The notes below the pieces were generated by a model that was not told where the DNA came from, ran no database searches, and worked only from the letters and a program-made list of their open reading frames with translations. 64,000 bases of DNA, taken from JACDHG01 sp963811585. GTDB taxonomy: Bacteria > Actinomycetota > Actinomycetes > Propionibacteriales > Nocardioidaceae. This document shows positions 1 through 7,416 of this stretch, piece after piece. Every line of letters begins with the position of its first letter. Position 1 is the first letter of the stretch. The stretch covers positions 868,001 through 932,000 of the forward strand of contig CAWERR010000006.1 in assembly GCA_963811585.1 (NCBI GenBank). The letters run 5' to 3'. The translations under genes and the position numbers were made by a program.

Positions 1-1200
1 GCCGGGAATCGGCACCTTCCCGAGGTGCTTGGCCATCAGGCCGCCCACGGTCTCGATGTCCTCGTCGTCGATCTCGACGTCGAACAGCTCACCGAGCTCG
101 TCAACGGGCATCCGCGAGCTGACCCGCACGGCACCGCTGGACAGGCGTTCGGGCTCTTCAGGCTCGGAGTCGTACTCGTCGGTGATCTCGCCGACGATCT
201 CTTCGAGCAGGTCCTCGATTGTCACCATGCCGGCCGTGCCGCCGTACTCGTCCACGATGACCGCCACGTGCATCCGCCGCGCCTGCATCTCGCGCATCAG
301 CTCGTCGGCCGGCTTGGAGTCTGGGATGAACAGCGCGGGCCGCATCATCGTCTCGATCCGCTCGGTCGTCTCGGCCTCGTGCTTGTCGAAGACACGCTTG
401 GTGACGTCTTTGAGATAAGCAACGCCCACCACGTCGTCGAGGTTCTCCCCCACGACGGGGATGCGCGAGAAGCCACTGCGCAGCGCCAGCGACATCATCT
501 GGCGCAACGTCTTGTAGCGCTCGATGAAGACCATGTCGGTGCGCGGCACCATCACTTCGCGCACCAGCGTGTCGCTGAGCTCGAACACCGAGTGGATCAT
601 CTTGCTCTCGCCCGACTCGATGACGCGAGACTGCGCGGCCAGGTCGACGAGCTCGCGCAGCTCGGCCTCGGTCGCGAACGGCCCTTCGCGGAACCCGCGG
701 CCAGGTGTCAGCGCGTTGCCGACCACGATCAGCAGCTGCGGCACTGGCCCGAGCACTGCGGTGAGTCCAGTGACGGGTGCGGCCGCCATCAACCCCACGC
801 GCTCGGAGTGCTGTCGACCGATGGTGCGGGGGCCTACGCCAACGGCAATGTACGACACGATCGTCATCGCGCCAGCGGCGACCAGTATCTGCAGCCACGT
901 CGGCTCGAGCAGGCCCTCGCGCCCGTTCGATCCGTGACCCGAGTCGACGATGACAAGCGTGACGAGGACGATCGCGGTCGTCTCGCACAGCACGCGCACC
1001 AGCAGTGTGGTGTTGACGAATCGGGGGGCGTCGCTGACGACGGCGAGCAAGCGCTGTGCACCGCGCCGGCCCTCGCGGATCAGCTCTTCGGCGCGCACTC
1101 GAGAGATCGACGACAACGCCGCTTCGGCGCTGGCGAGGATGGCGGCGACGACGATGAGCACGCCTGCGATCGCGAGCAACGTGAGATCAGAGGTCGTCAT
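1..1200 (-). CDS. CNNM/CorC (HlyC) family membrane protein with CBS pair, partial
   Basis: This gene starts with ATG at 1200 and runs off the left edge, so the C-terminus is missing. About 400 residues are visible. An N-terminal DUF21/CNNM transmembrane region begins near residue 5, with further hydrophobic stretches near residues 55-80 and 95-120, and carries the family-like ASAEAALSSISR. A tandem CBS-domain pair follows, starting around MVPRTDMVF near residue 215 and including VDEYGGTAGMVTIEDLLEEI. The start of the C-terminal CorC_HlyC domain is just reached. Family members are implicated in magnesium/cobalt handling or membrane homeostasis; the old name hemolysin is misleading. Its ATG overlaps the TGA of ybeY by four bases, so the two are translationally coupled. 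The order phoH-ybeY-CNNM is a common actinobacterial arrangement, usually followed by era. Confidence 0.9.
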   Translation of the reverse strand, partial: MTTSDLTLLAIAGVLIVVAAILASAEAALSSISRVRAEELIREGRRGAQRLLAVVSDAPRFVNTTLLVRVLCETTAIVLVTLVIVDSGHGSNGREGLLEPTWLQILVAAGAMTIVSYIAVGVGPRTIGRQHSERVGLMAAAPVTGLTAVLGPVPQLLIVVGNALTPGRGFREGPFATEAELRELVDLAAQSRVIESGESKMIHSVFELSDTLVREVMVPRTDMVFIERYKTLRQMMSLALRSGFSRIPVVGENLDDVVGVAYLKDVTKRVFDKHEAETTERIETMMRPALFIPDSKPADELMREMQARRMHVAVIVDEYGGTAGMVTIEDLLEEIVGEITDEYDSEPEEPERLSSGAVRVSSRMPVDELGELFDVEIDDEDIETVGGLMAKHLGKVPIPG

Positions 1201-1667
1201 TCGACCTTGTCACCGCTCTTCACTCCCAACCACTCTGCAAGCAGCCGCGTCTGCAGCGCGAACATCTCGCGCTCCTCCTCGGGCTCGGCATGGTCGTAGC
1301 CGAGGAGGTGCAAGATGCCGTGGATCGTGAGCAACGCAAGCTCGTCGTCGACGCTGCGGCTGTACGTCGGCGCCTGCGCCGCGGCGTACTGCGGACAGAG
1401 CAGCATGTCGCCGAGAATCCCCTCCGCGTCGGGTTCGTTGTCGCGCGCCGGCCGCAGCTCGTCCATCGGGAACGACAACACATCGGTGGGGCCGGACTTG
1501 CCCATCCACTTCTGGTTGTACTCGGCGATCGTCCCCTCGTCGACGAGCCGCACGCACAGCTCGGCCTCAGGATGGACACGCATCCGCGACATCGTGAAGC
1601 GGGCCAGCTTGAGGAACGTCACGGTGTCGAGCTCGACACCGGACTCGTTGAGAACCTCGACGCTCAT
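1197..1667 (-). CDS. ybeY: Endoribonuclease YbeY (rRNA maturation factor)
   Basis: The 156-residue product has the usual YbeY size. It ends in the signature HGILHLLGYDH, whose three histidines (116, 120 and 126) form the zinc site of this single-strand-specific endoribonuclease, which acts in 16S rRNA 3' maturation and ribosome quality control. The GDMLLCPQYA segment near residue 86 is also typical. The start ATG overlaps the phoH stop codon, and the stop overlaps the start of the CNNM gene. PhoH, YbeY and the CNNM protein are therefore expected to be made from one coupled message. No alternative identity is likely. Confidence 0.97.
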   Translation of the reverse strand: MSVEVLNESGVELDTVTFLKLARFTMSRMRVHPEAELCVRLVDEGTIAEYNQKWMGKSGPTDVLSFPMDELRPARDNEPDAEGILGDMLLCPQYAAAQAPTYSRSVDDELALLTIHGILHLLGYDHAEPEEEREMFALQTRLLAEWLGVKSGDKVE

Positions 1668-2665
1668 CGGGTGTCGGCCACGGGTGCCGGCCCTGTGCTC
1701 CGTTTGGCTTCGTAGGTGTCGTAGGCCGCCACGATCTTGCCGACGAGCTTGTGGCGCACGACGTCGTGCGCGGTGAGTCGGCAGAACTCCACGTCCTTCA
1801 TGCCCTCGAGGATCTCCTGGACAACCTTGAGGCCGCTCTTGGTGCCGCCGGGCAGGTCGATCTGGGTGATGTCGCCGGTGACGACCATCCGGGATCCAAA
1901 GCCGAGCCGGGTCAGGAACATCTTCATCTGCTCAGGGGAGGTGTTCTGCGCCTCGTCGAGGATGATGAAGGCGTCGTTGAGGCTGCGGCCACGCATGTAG
2001 GCGAGCGGGGCGACTTCGATCGTCCCGGCCGTGAGGAGCTTCGGGATCGTCTCGGGGTCGAGCATGTCGTGCAGCGCGTCATACAGCGGCCGGAGGTAGG
2101 GGTCGATCTTCTCGCTCAGCGTGCCGGGGAGGTATCCGAGCCGCTCGCCCGCCTCGACAGCCGGCCGCGTGAGGATGATGCGGTTGACCTGCTTGGCCTG
2201 CAAGGCCTGCACGGCTTTAGCCATCGCGAGGTAGGTCTTGCCGGTGCCGGCCGGGCCGATCGAGAAGACGACCGTGTGCTTGTCGATCGCGTCGACGTAC
2301 CGCTTCTGGTTGAGGCTCTTCGGCCTGATGGTGCGGCCGCGGTTGCTCAAGATGTTGAGGGTGAGTACGTCGGCGGGGCGTTCCTTCGTCTCCGCGCGCA
2401 GCATCGCGATCACCCGCTCGACCGTCTCGGCCGTCAGGCCTTGGCCGGTGCGGACCATCGTCACGAGCTCATCGAGAAGTCGCTCGATGAGGGCGACCTC
2501 ACCGCGGTCGCCGTAGACGCTGATCTCGTTGCCGCGTGCGTGGATCTCCGCGTCGAACTCCCGCTCGATAATGTCGAGGAACTCGTCTTGGGGGCCGAGG
2601 ACGGCGACGACCGGCACGCTAGCCGGGATCACGATCGTATGTCGTGGTACTGAGGGCTCTGTCAT
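1664..2665 (-). CDS. phoH: PhoH family ATPase (PhoH-like)
   Basis: This 333-residue cytoplasmic P-loop ATPase has a Walker A motif GPAGTGKT at residues 137-144 and a Walker B segment FIILDEAQN near 233-241. The N-terminal 90 residues look like the KH-like nucleic-acid-binding part found in PhoH-like proteins. These proteins are linked to RNA metabolism and usually sit next to ybeY, as here. The ATG at 2665 gives the full family length. The stop codon overlaps the ybeY start. About 55 bp separate it from the upstream HIT gene, so read-through from that gene is plausible. Confidence 0.95.
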   Translation of the reverse strand: MTEPSVPRHTIVIPASVPVVAVLGPQDEFLDIIEREFDAEIHARGNEISVYGDRGEVALIERLLDELVTMVRTGQGLTAETVERVIAMLRAETKERPADVLTLNILSNRGRTIRPKSLNQKRYVDAIDKHTVVFSIGPAGTGKTYLAMAKAVQALQAKQVNRIILTRPAVEAGERLGYLPGTLSEKIDPYLRPLYDALHDMLDPETIPKLLTAGTIEVAPLAYMRGRSLNDAFIILDEAQNTSPEQMKMFLTRLGFGSRMVVTGDITQIDLPGGTKSGLKVVQEILEGMKDVEFCRLTAHDVVRHKLVGKIVAAYDTYEAKRSTGPAPVADTR

Positions 2666-2720
2666 CGTTCGTCAATCGTACGGTGTGGAGGCCTCAGCGC
2701 CCACTTGGTTTGTCCTAACT

Positions 2721-3086
2721 TCACCCCGGTGGCCAGGTGAACTCGCGGCCACCCAACACGTGGGCATGGGCGTGGAATACCGTCTGCTGGGCCCCGGCGC
2801 CGTTGTTGAAAGCCACTCGATAACCGTCGCCGACGCCCTCGTTCAGGGCCACGTCGCGGGCAAGGGTGAGGACGGCGAGAGCGGCGTCGGGATGTGAGAC
2901 CGCTAGCTCGGGCAGCGTCGCGCTGTGCACTTTGGGGATGACGAGGACGTGTGTCGGCGCCTGCGGGTTGATGTCGCGAAAGGCCAGTGCGAGGTCGGTG
3001 TCGGCGACGGTATCCGCAGGCACCTCCCCGGCCACGATCGAGCAGAACAGGCAGTCGGCGACAGCAGTCTCGGCAGGCTCCGTCAC
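2721..3086 (-). CDS. HIT domain protein (histidine triad nucleotide hydrolase)
   Basis: This HINT-type purine nucleotide phosphoramidase has the triad FHAHAHVLGG, with histidines at residues 105, 107 and 109 of the 121-residue form, and an N-terminal CLFC pair (residues 12 and 15) often used for zinc. I chose the GTG at 3086 because a strong AAGGAGGAG lies just upstream. An ATG at 3146 would add 20 poorly conserved-looking residues. HIT genes often sit between dnaJ/rsmE and phoH in actinobacteria. Here the upstream neighbour on the same strand is dnaJ, about 1.9 kb away, with a foreign-looking plus-strand pair between them. Confidence 0.92.
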   Translation of the reverse strand: MTEPAETAVADCLFCSIVAGEVPADTVADTDLALAFRDINPQAPTHVLVIPKVHSATLPELAVSHPDAALAVLTLARDVALNEGVGDGYRVAFNNGAGAQQTVFHAHAHVLGGREFTWPPG

Positions 3087-3223
3087 ATCTCCTCCTTGGG
3101 CGGCGGCCGTGTCGGTCCGCGCTGGGTGCGGTGGTTGCGCGACCATGTAAACCGCAAGGCCCAGCCGCGCGTGGTAACAGCATGGCCACGTTATCGCGGG
3201 ACGCGAGTGTGAGGGGATTGCGG

Positions 3224-3733
3224 ATGGCGACTGCTGAGAGGTGGGACGCCGACGAGGCGGTCACCCAGCTCTACGCGTTGCACTACGGGTCGCTCGTCCG
3301 CACTGCATCCTTCCTCGTCCGCCACAGCGGAGAGGCCGAGGAGATCGTCCAGGACTCGTTCGTCGCCATGCACCGCAAGTGGCGCACCTTGCGCGACACC
3401 GACCGCGCGGTGGGCTACCTCCGCAAGACCGTCATCAACCGAGCTCGCTCCGCGCAGCGCCACCATCAAGTCGTCGACAAGCACCTGCCGCGTCAGGTCA
3501 ACGCGACCGCGAGCGCGGAAGATGTCGCCGTCGGCGCGGAGTCGCGATCGGTCGTGATGGCGGCGCTACATCAACTCCCGGTCCGGCAACGTGAGGTGCT
3601 CGTGCTGCGCTACTACACCGACCTCTCGGAAGCCGATATCGCCGCCACCCTCGGCATCAGCCGTGGGGCCGTCAAGAGCCATGCATCCCGAGGCCTCAAC
3701 TCGCTCCGCACCCAGCTGGAGGATCACTCATGA
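3224..3733 (+). CDS. RNA polymerase ECF sigma factor, SigE-like family
   Basis: The 169-residue protein has a sigma-70 region 2 in the first 75 residues (DEAVTQLYALHYGSLVRTAS, then EAEEIVQDSFVAMH) and a region 4 helix-turn-helix around residues 115-165 (LPVRQREVLVLRYY, then SEADIAATLGISRGAVKSH). The start is the ATG at 3224, seven bases after GAGGGG. An in-frame ATG at 3182 is possible but lacks a good ribosome site. The TGA at 3731-3733 overlaps the ATG of the next gene, so sigma factor and membrane partner are coupled. Such pairing is usual when the second gene controls the sigma factor. Confidence 0.93.
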   Translation: MATAERWDADEAVTQLYALHYGSLVRTASFLVRHSGEAEEIVQDSFVAMHRKWRTLRDTDRAVGYLRKTVINRARSAQRHHQVVDKHLPRQVNATASAEDVAVGAESRSVVMAALHQLPVRQREVLVLRYYTDLSEADIAATLGISRGAVKSHASRGLNSLRTQLEDHS

Positions 3734-4722
3734 ACACCCCCGAAACCCACAACGACGAGACCGCCGAGATGCTGCGGCGTGCGATGGCTGCCGAGGCGGC
3801 CGAGGTCGAGACCGACGCGACCGCCCTGCAGCGGATCCGACGACGTACGTCGTCGGCGCCGTCTCCGCTGCGCGAGCGCTGGGTGTTCGGAGCGCTCGGG
3901 GCAGCTGCCGCCACTGCCGCCGTGATCACGGCTGTCGTGGTGATCGGTGACAACAGTGGAAACGGCTCGAACGGCACTCCGCCTGCCAGCCAGCCCCCAA
4001 CGTCAGAGGTGCCGGTGTTCTATGTCGGACCCCAGCCGAGCAACGCCGACCTCGCGCCGCGCTTGTACAGCGAGCCGCACACGGTCCCGGTTGCCGACTC
4101 CACGCCGGCGGAGGCAGCGGTACATGAGTTCTTGACGTCACAGCCGATCGATCCCGACTACGAAAGTGGGTGGCCGGAGGGCGTCGATGTTACCGGCATC
4201 ACCGCGGATGGTGGCGTCACGACCATCGCTCTGGCGGGCGATGCCGACCTCGGCGCCCGCGGGGAACTGGAGGGTAGTTGTATCGCTCAGCCGCAGTACG
4301 TGCAGACGCTCCTGCGGACCGCTGGCGTTGAGGAAGCCGCCCGCTTCACCTACAACGGGGACCCCGTCGACAGCTTGTTCTACTGCGTCGACGTATCCCC
4401 TTCCGTGGCCGTGCAGAGCGACGATGACGTCAGGGCGTTCATCACGATCGACAACATCGTCGAAGGTCAGACCATGGCCAACCCGGTGACCGTGGAGGTT
4501 TCGGGCAATGTCTTCGAAGGCACCGTCAACTGGCAGCTGTTCGACGGCACCGATGCGAAGGTCGACGAAGGCTTTGTGACAACCGCGTTCATGGAGTGGC
4601 GCCAAGTGGAGATCCCCCTGGGCGACCTCGAGCCTGGGACCTACACGTTGCGCGCGCTCGAATACAGCATGGAGGACGGCTCGCCCAGAAACATCGACGA
4701 CAAGACGTTCATCGTCGAGTAG
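3730..4722 (+). CDS. Membrane-anchored GerMN/Gmad2 domain protein, putative sigma-factor partner
   Basis: This 330-residue protein has a cytoplasmic N-terminal segment of about 50 residues, one transmembrane helix at roughly 51-73 and an extracytoplasmic part. The outer part resembles a GerMN domain (about 110-215) followed by an Ig-like Gmad2 domain (about 240-325, with MANPVTVEVSGNVFEG and DDKTFIV). These domains are known from sporulation/germination proteins but are widespread in non-sporulating actinobacteria. The four-base overlap with the ECF sigma gene suggests that it is the anti-sigma factor or sensor, with the short cytoplasmic N-terminus (ETAEMLRRAMAAEAAEVE) contacting sigma. That role is inferred; no ZAS-type HxxxCxxC motif is present. 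Confidence 0.8.
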   Translation: MNTPETHNDETAEMLRRAMAAEAAEVETDATALQRIRRRTSSAPSPLRERWVFGALGAAAATAAVITAVVVIGDNSGNGSNGTPPASQPPTSEVPVFYVGPQPSNADLAPRLYSEPHTVPVADSTPAEAAVHEFLTSQPIDPDYESGWPEGVDVTGITADGGVTTIALAGDADLGARGELEGSCIAQPQYVQTLLRTAGVEEAARFTYNGDPVDSLFYCVDVSPSVAVQSDDDVRAFITIDNIVEGQTMANPVTVEVSGNVFEGTVNWQLFDGTDAKVDEGFVTTAFMEWRQVEIPLGDLEPGTYTLRALEYSMEDGSPRNIDDKTFIVE

Positions 4723-4736
4723 CGACCCGCACCATC

Positions 4737-4760
4737 CGGCGGTCGAGCTTGTCGAGACCC
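4737..4760. repeat. Half copy of the GGTCGAGCTTGTCGAGACC palindromic repeat
   Basis: A single left arm (CGGTCGAGCTTGTCGAGACC) lies directly after the Gmad2 gene, without the GATCTCGACAAGCTCGATCA right arm found in complete copies further along. The arm is itself an imperfect palindrome (GGTCGA...TCGAGACC). It marks the left edge of the repeat-filled convergent interval 4723-5026. Confidence 0.75.
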
Positions 4761-4766
4761 GCGCCC

Positions 4767-4917
4767 GCGCCGACTGGTCACCTATGCCGCGCCGACCGGT
4801 CACCTATGCCGCGCCGACCGGTCACCTATGCCGCGCCGACCGGTCACCTATGCCGCGCCGACCGGTCACCTATGCCGCGCCGACTGGTCACCTATGCCGC
4901 GCCGACTGGTCACAATG
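4767..4917. repeat. Tandem array A1: seven 22-bp units, GCGCCGAC[C/T]GGTCACCTATGCC
   Basis: Seven direct copies of a 22-bp unit follow each other without spacers; only one position (GACCGGTC versus GACTGGTC) varies, apart from the degenerate last unit. The period is about two turns of B-DNA, so every unit presents the same face. The array lies in the interval between two convergent genes (the Gmad2 gene and dnaJ). The 304-bp interval 4723-5026 contains no gene; it consists of the half palindrome, this array and the inverted array at 4936-5019. Confidence 0.9.
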
Positions 4918-4935
4918 CCGTTCAAGGCAGCAGAA

Positions 4936-5019
4936 GTGACCAGTCGACCGTGCAAACGTGACCAGTCGACCGTGCAAACGTGACCAGTCGACCGTGCAAA
5001 CGTGACCAGTCGACCGGTG
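4936..5019. repeat. Tandem array A2: four 22-bp units, GTGACCAGTCGACCGTGCAAAC, inverted relative to A1
   Basis: Units start at 4936, 4958, 4980 and 5002, a strict 22-bp period; the last is cut short at the dnaJ end. The core GTGACCAGTC is the reverse complement of the GACTGGTCAC core of array A1, while the flanking half of the unit differs. The two arrays are therefore in opposite orientation and could pair in RNA or DNA. The array ends seven bases before the dnaJ stop codon. Confidence 0.9.
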
Positions 5020-5026
5020 GGATGGC

Positions 5027-6205
5027 TCAGCGGCCGCCGAGGACGTCGCGGAACCGGCCGAACACGCCCTTCGGCCGCGGCTGCCCCTCCGGTATGACGT
5101 CGGGGCTCTCTTCCTGCCGCATCTCGGCCAGCCGTCGGACCAGCTCCGCCTGCTCGTCGTCGAGGCGGGTCGGGGTCTCGACGACGATCGTGGTGACCAG
5201 GTCGCCGCGACCGGTGCCACGTAGGTGCGGCACCCCACGGCCGCGGGCGACGATCTGCTCACCCGACTGGGTGCCGGCCCGGATGTCGAGGTGCAGCTCG
5301 GTCTCGAGCCCGTCGGCGTTTTCGCTGTCGCCCCTGACGAGGTCGGCCTCCAGCGTCGGGAGCTCGATCGACGTACCGAGGGCGGCCGCGGTCATCGGCA
5401 GCGTGATCGTGCAGAGCAGGTCGTCACCGCTACGCGTGAAGATCGAGTGGCGGCCCACGTCGACCTCGACGTACAAGTCACCGGCAGGTCCGCCGCCGGG
5501 CCCGACTTCGCCTTCGCCCGTCAGCTGGATCCGGGTGCCGGCGTCGACACCCGGCGGCACCTTGATCGAGATGGCGCGGCGGGCCCGGACTCGTCCGTCG
5601 CCTGAGCACTCGCTGCAGGGGTCAGGGATGACCGTGCCGAAGCCGCGACACGTGGGGCATGGCCGCATCGTGCGCACCTCGCCCAGGAATGACCGCTGCA
5701 CATGGCTGATCTCGCCGCGGCCAGAGCACGTCGTGCACTGAGTCGGGGATGTGCCAGGCGCAGTGCCGGCGCCGGAGCAGACCGTGCACGTCACGGCCGT
5801 GTCTACCTTGAGCTCCCTGTCTACGCCGAATGCCGCCTCAGCCAGGTCGAGCTGCATCCGGATGAGGGCGTCTTGCCCGCGCCGCGAGCGTGGTCGTGGG
5901 CCGCGGCTGCCGGCGGACTGTCCGAAGAACGCGTCCATGATGTCGGTGAACGAGAACCCTGCTCCCTGACCGAAGCCACCACCGGCCGACGAAAGCGGGT
6001 CACCGCCGAGGTCGTAGAGCTCCCGCTTCTTGGGGTCGCTCAAGACGTCGTACGCGCGCGTGACCTCTTTAAAGCGCTCCTGCGTCTCAGCGTCGGGATT
6101 GACGTCGGGGTGCAGCCGGCGCGCCAGGTTGCGGTACGCCTTCTTGATCTGCTCCGGCGTCGCGTCGCGCGCGACTCCCAGGACTTGGTAGAGGTCTTGG
6201 CTCAT
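5027..6205 (-). CDS. dnaJ: Chaperone protein DnaJ (type I, zinc-finger)
   Basis: This 392-residue co-chaperone stimulates DnaK ATPase. The J domain (residues 1-65) carries HPD at 32-34. A Gly/Phe-rich linker (about 68-100) follows, then four CxxCxGxG repeats between residues 140 and 204 (CTVCSGAG, CTTCSGRG, CPTCRGFG, CSECSGDG), then the substrate-binding C-terminal domain. The ATG at 6205 starts the canonical J domain; the open frame continues upstream to 6463, but that part overlaps hrcA. It lies 25 bp downstream of hrcA in one CIRCE-controlled operon. As the hrcA-linked copy it corresponds to the second DnaJ (DnaJ2) of actinobacteria, the other normally being in the dnaK operon. Confidence 0.97.
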   Translation of the reverse strand: MSQDLYQVLGVARDATPEQIKKAYRNLARRLHPDVNPDAETQERFKEVTRAYDVLSDPKKRELYDLGGDPLSSAGGGFGQGAGFSFTDIMDAFFGQSAGSRGPRPRSRRGQDALIRMQLDLAEAAFGVDRELKVDTAVTCTVCSGAGTAPGTSPTQCTTCSGRGEISHVQRSFLGEVRTMRPCPTCRGFGTVIPDPCSECSGDGRVRARRAISIKVPPGVDAGTRIQLTGEGEVGPGGGPAGDLYVEVDVGRHSIFTRSGDDLLCTITLPMTAAALGTSIELPTLEADLVRGDSENADGLETELHLDIRAGTQSGEQIVARGRGVPHLRGTGRGDLVTTIVVETPTRLDDEQAELVRRLAEMRQEESPDVIPEGQPRPKGVFGRFRDVLGGR

Positions 6206-6230
6206 GCTCCAGCATTCATAGCGGTGGCGG

Positions 6231-7265
6231 TCATGCGTCGGACAGGATCTGGCTGACGTAGCGGGCGACGGCGTTGACGGCCGCCATCGAGCCGGGATAG
6301 TCCATCCGGGTCGGGCCGACGACTCCGAGGGTCGCCAGCACCTGCTCCCCAGGACCGTATCCCGTGGCCACCACCGACGTTGTCGCGAGGGTCTCGTGGG
6401 GTACGTCGTGCGGCACCTCGTGCCCGATGCGCACCGTGACGAGGCTGGGGCTGGACGCCTCACCGAGGAGCTTGAGCAGCACGACGTGCTCCTCGAGCGC
6501 CTCGAGCAGTGGCTTGATCGAGTGGTCGAAGTCGTCGCCGAAGCGGACCAGGTTGGCGGTGCCGCCGATCACGACCTTCTCGTCAGGGCGGTCGCCGGCG
6601 ACGGCATCGGCGAAGGCCGCGACGACCTGCGTGACCACGGGCATGTCGTCGCGCTGGAACATCTGAGGCAGCCCTGTCACCCGGGTGGCAGCGTCGCCCA
6701 ACTGCTGCCCGACGACGGCGGCGTTGAGCCGTGCACGGAGCTCACCGATCACGTCGTCCTCGAGATCCTTGGACAACTCGACGATGCGCTGCTCAACTCG
6801 ACCGGTGCTGGTGATCAGGACGAGCAGCAGGCGGTGCGGGCCGAGGATGACGACCTCGACGTGACGCACGGTCGAGCGGGCCAGGGTGGGGTATTGCACG
6901 ATGGCGACCTGCTGGGTCAGCTGGGAGAGCAGCCGGACGCTGCGGTGCACGACGTCGTCGAGGTCGACGGCGCCTTGCAGGAACGTCGCGATGGCGCGCT
7001 TCTCGGCACCGCTCAGCGGCTTGATACTGGTCAGCTTGTCGACGAAGAGCCGGTAGCCCTTGTCGGTGGGGATCCGCCCGGCGCTGGTGTGCGGCTGGGT
7101 GATGAAGCCTTCTTCTTCGAGCGCGGCCATGTCGTTGCGCACAGTCGCCGGGGAGACGCCGAGGCTGTGGCGCTCGACCAGCGCCTTGGAGCCAACCGGC
7201 TCCTGGGTCTGCACGTAGTCCTCGACGATGGCTCGGAGCACGTCGAGCTTGCGATCGTCCAGCAT
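6231..7265 (-). CDS. hrcA: Heat-inducible transcription repressor HrcA
   Basis: The 344-residue protein has the HrcA N-terminal winged helix (LDDRKLDVLRAIVEDYV, then SLGVSPATVRNDMAALEEEG) and the family wing motif QPHTSAGRIPTDKGYR near residues 56-71. HrcA binds CIRCE operators and represses chaperone genes until heat stress. The ATG at 7265 is preceded by GAGGCGAGCC. A CIRCE element lies 35-61 bp upstream of the start, so the gene represses itself and dnaJ, which follows after 25 bp. Confidence 0.97.
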   Translation of the reverse strand: MLDDRKLDVLRAIVEDYVQTQEPVGSKALVERHSLGVSPATVRNDMAALEEEGFITQPHTSAGRIPTDKGYRLFVDKLTSIKPLSGAEKRAIATFLQGAVDLDDVVHRSVRLLSQLTQQVAIVQYPTLARSTVRHVEVVILGPHRLLLVLITSTGRVEQRIVELSKDLEDDVIGELRARLNAAVVGQQLGDAATRVTGLPQMFQRDDMPVVTQVVAAFADAVAGDRPDEKVVIGGTANLVRFGDDFDHSIKPLLEALEEHVVLLKLLGEASSPSLVTVRIGHEVPHDVPHETLATTSVVATGYGPGEQVLATLGVVGPTRMDYPGSMAAVNAVARYVSQILSDA

Positions 7266-7299
7266 GGCTCGCCTCCTCGTCGTGGCGCCGCGTCAGGAT

Positions 7300-7326
7300 C
7301 TGGCACTCCGTCGTACTGAGTGCCAA
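7300..7326 (-). promoter_or_regulatory. CIRCE operator (HrcA binding site)
   Basis: Read on the minus strand the site is TTGGCACTC, nine bases, then GAGTGCCAG. It matches the CIRCE consensus TTAGCACTC-N9-GAGTGCTAA at all core positions (GCACTC/GAGTGC) with the exact nine-base spacer. It sits between the divergent hrcA and metallo-hydrolase genes, 35 bp before the hrcA ATG, and should give HrcA autoregulation of hrcA-dnaJ. Confidence 0.95.
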
Positions 7327-7416
7327 TCTTACTAGTCTCGGACGGCACAAGCCGTTTGCTGGCTGGGGTGTCCCGGTGGAGGCGTCGCTGTTCCGGGGTG
7401 GGGGCATCATGGGGGC

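Noticed and set aside
25..1299. 424-codon plus-strand open frame at the left end
   Set aside because: Antisense to the CNNM gene, which has clear CBS and membrane features.
4767..5019. CRISPR array
   Set aside because: The repeats are contiguous without unique spacers and no cas gene is present.
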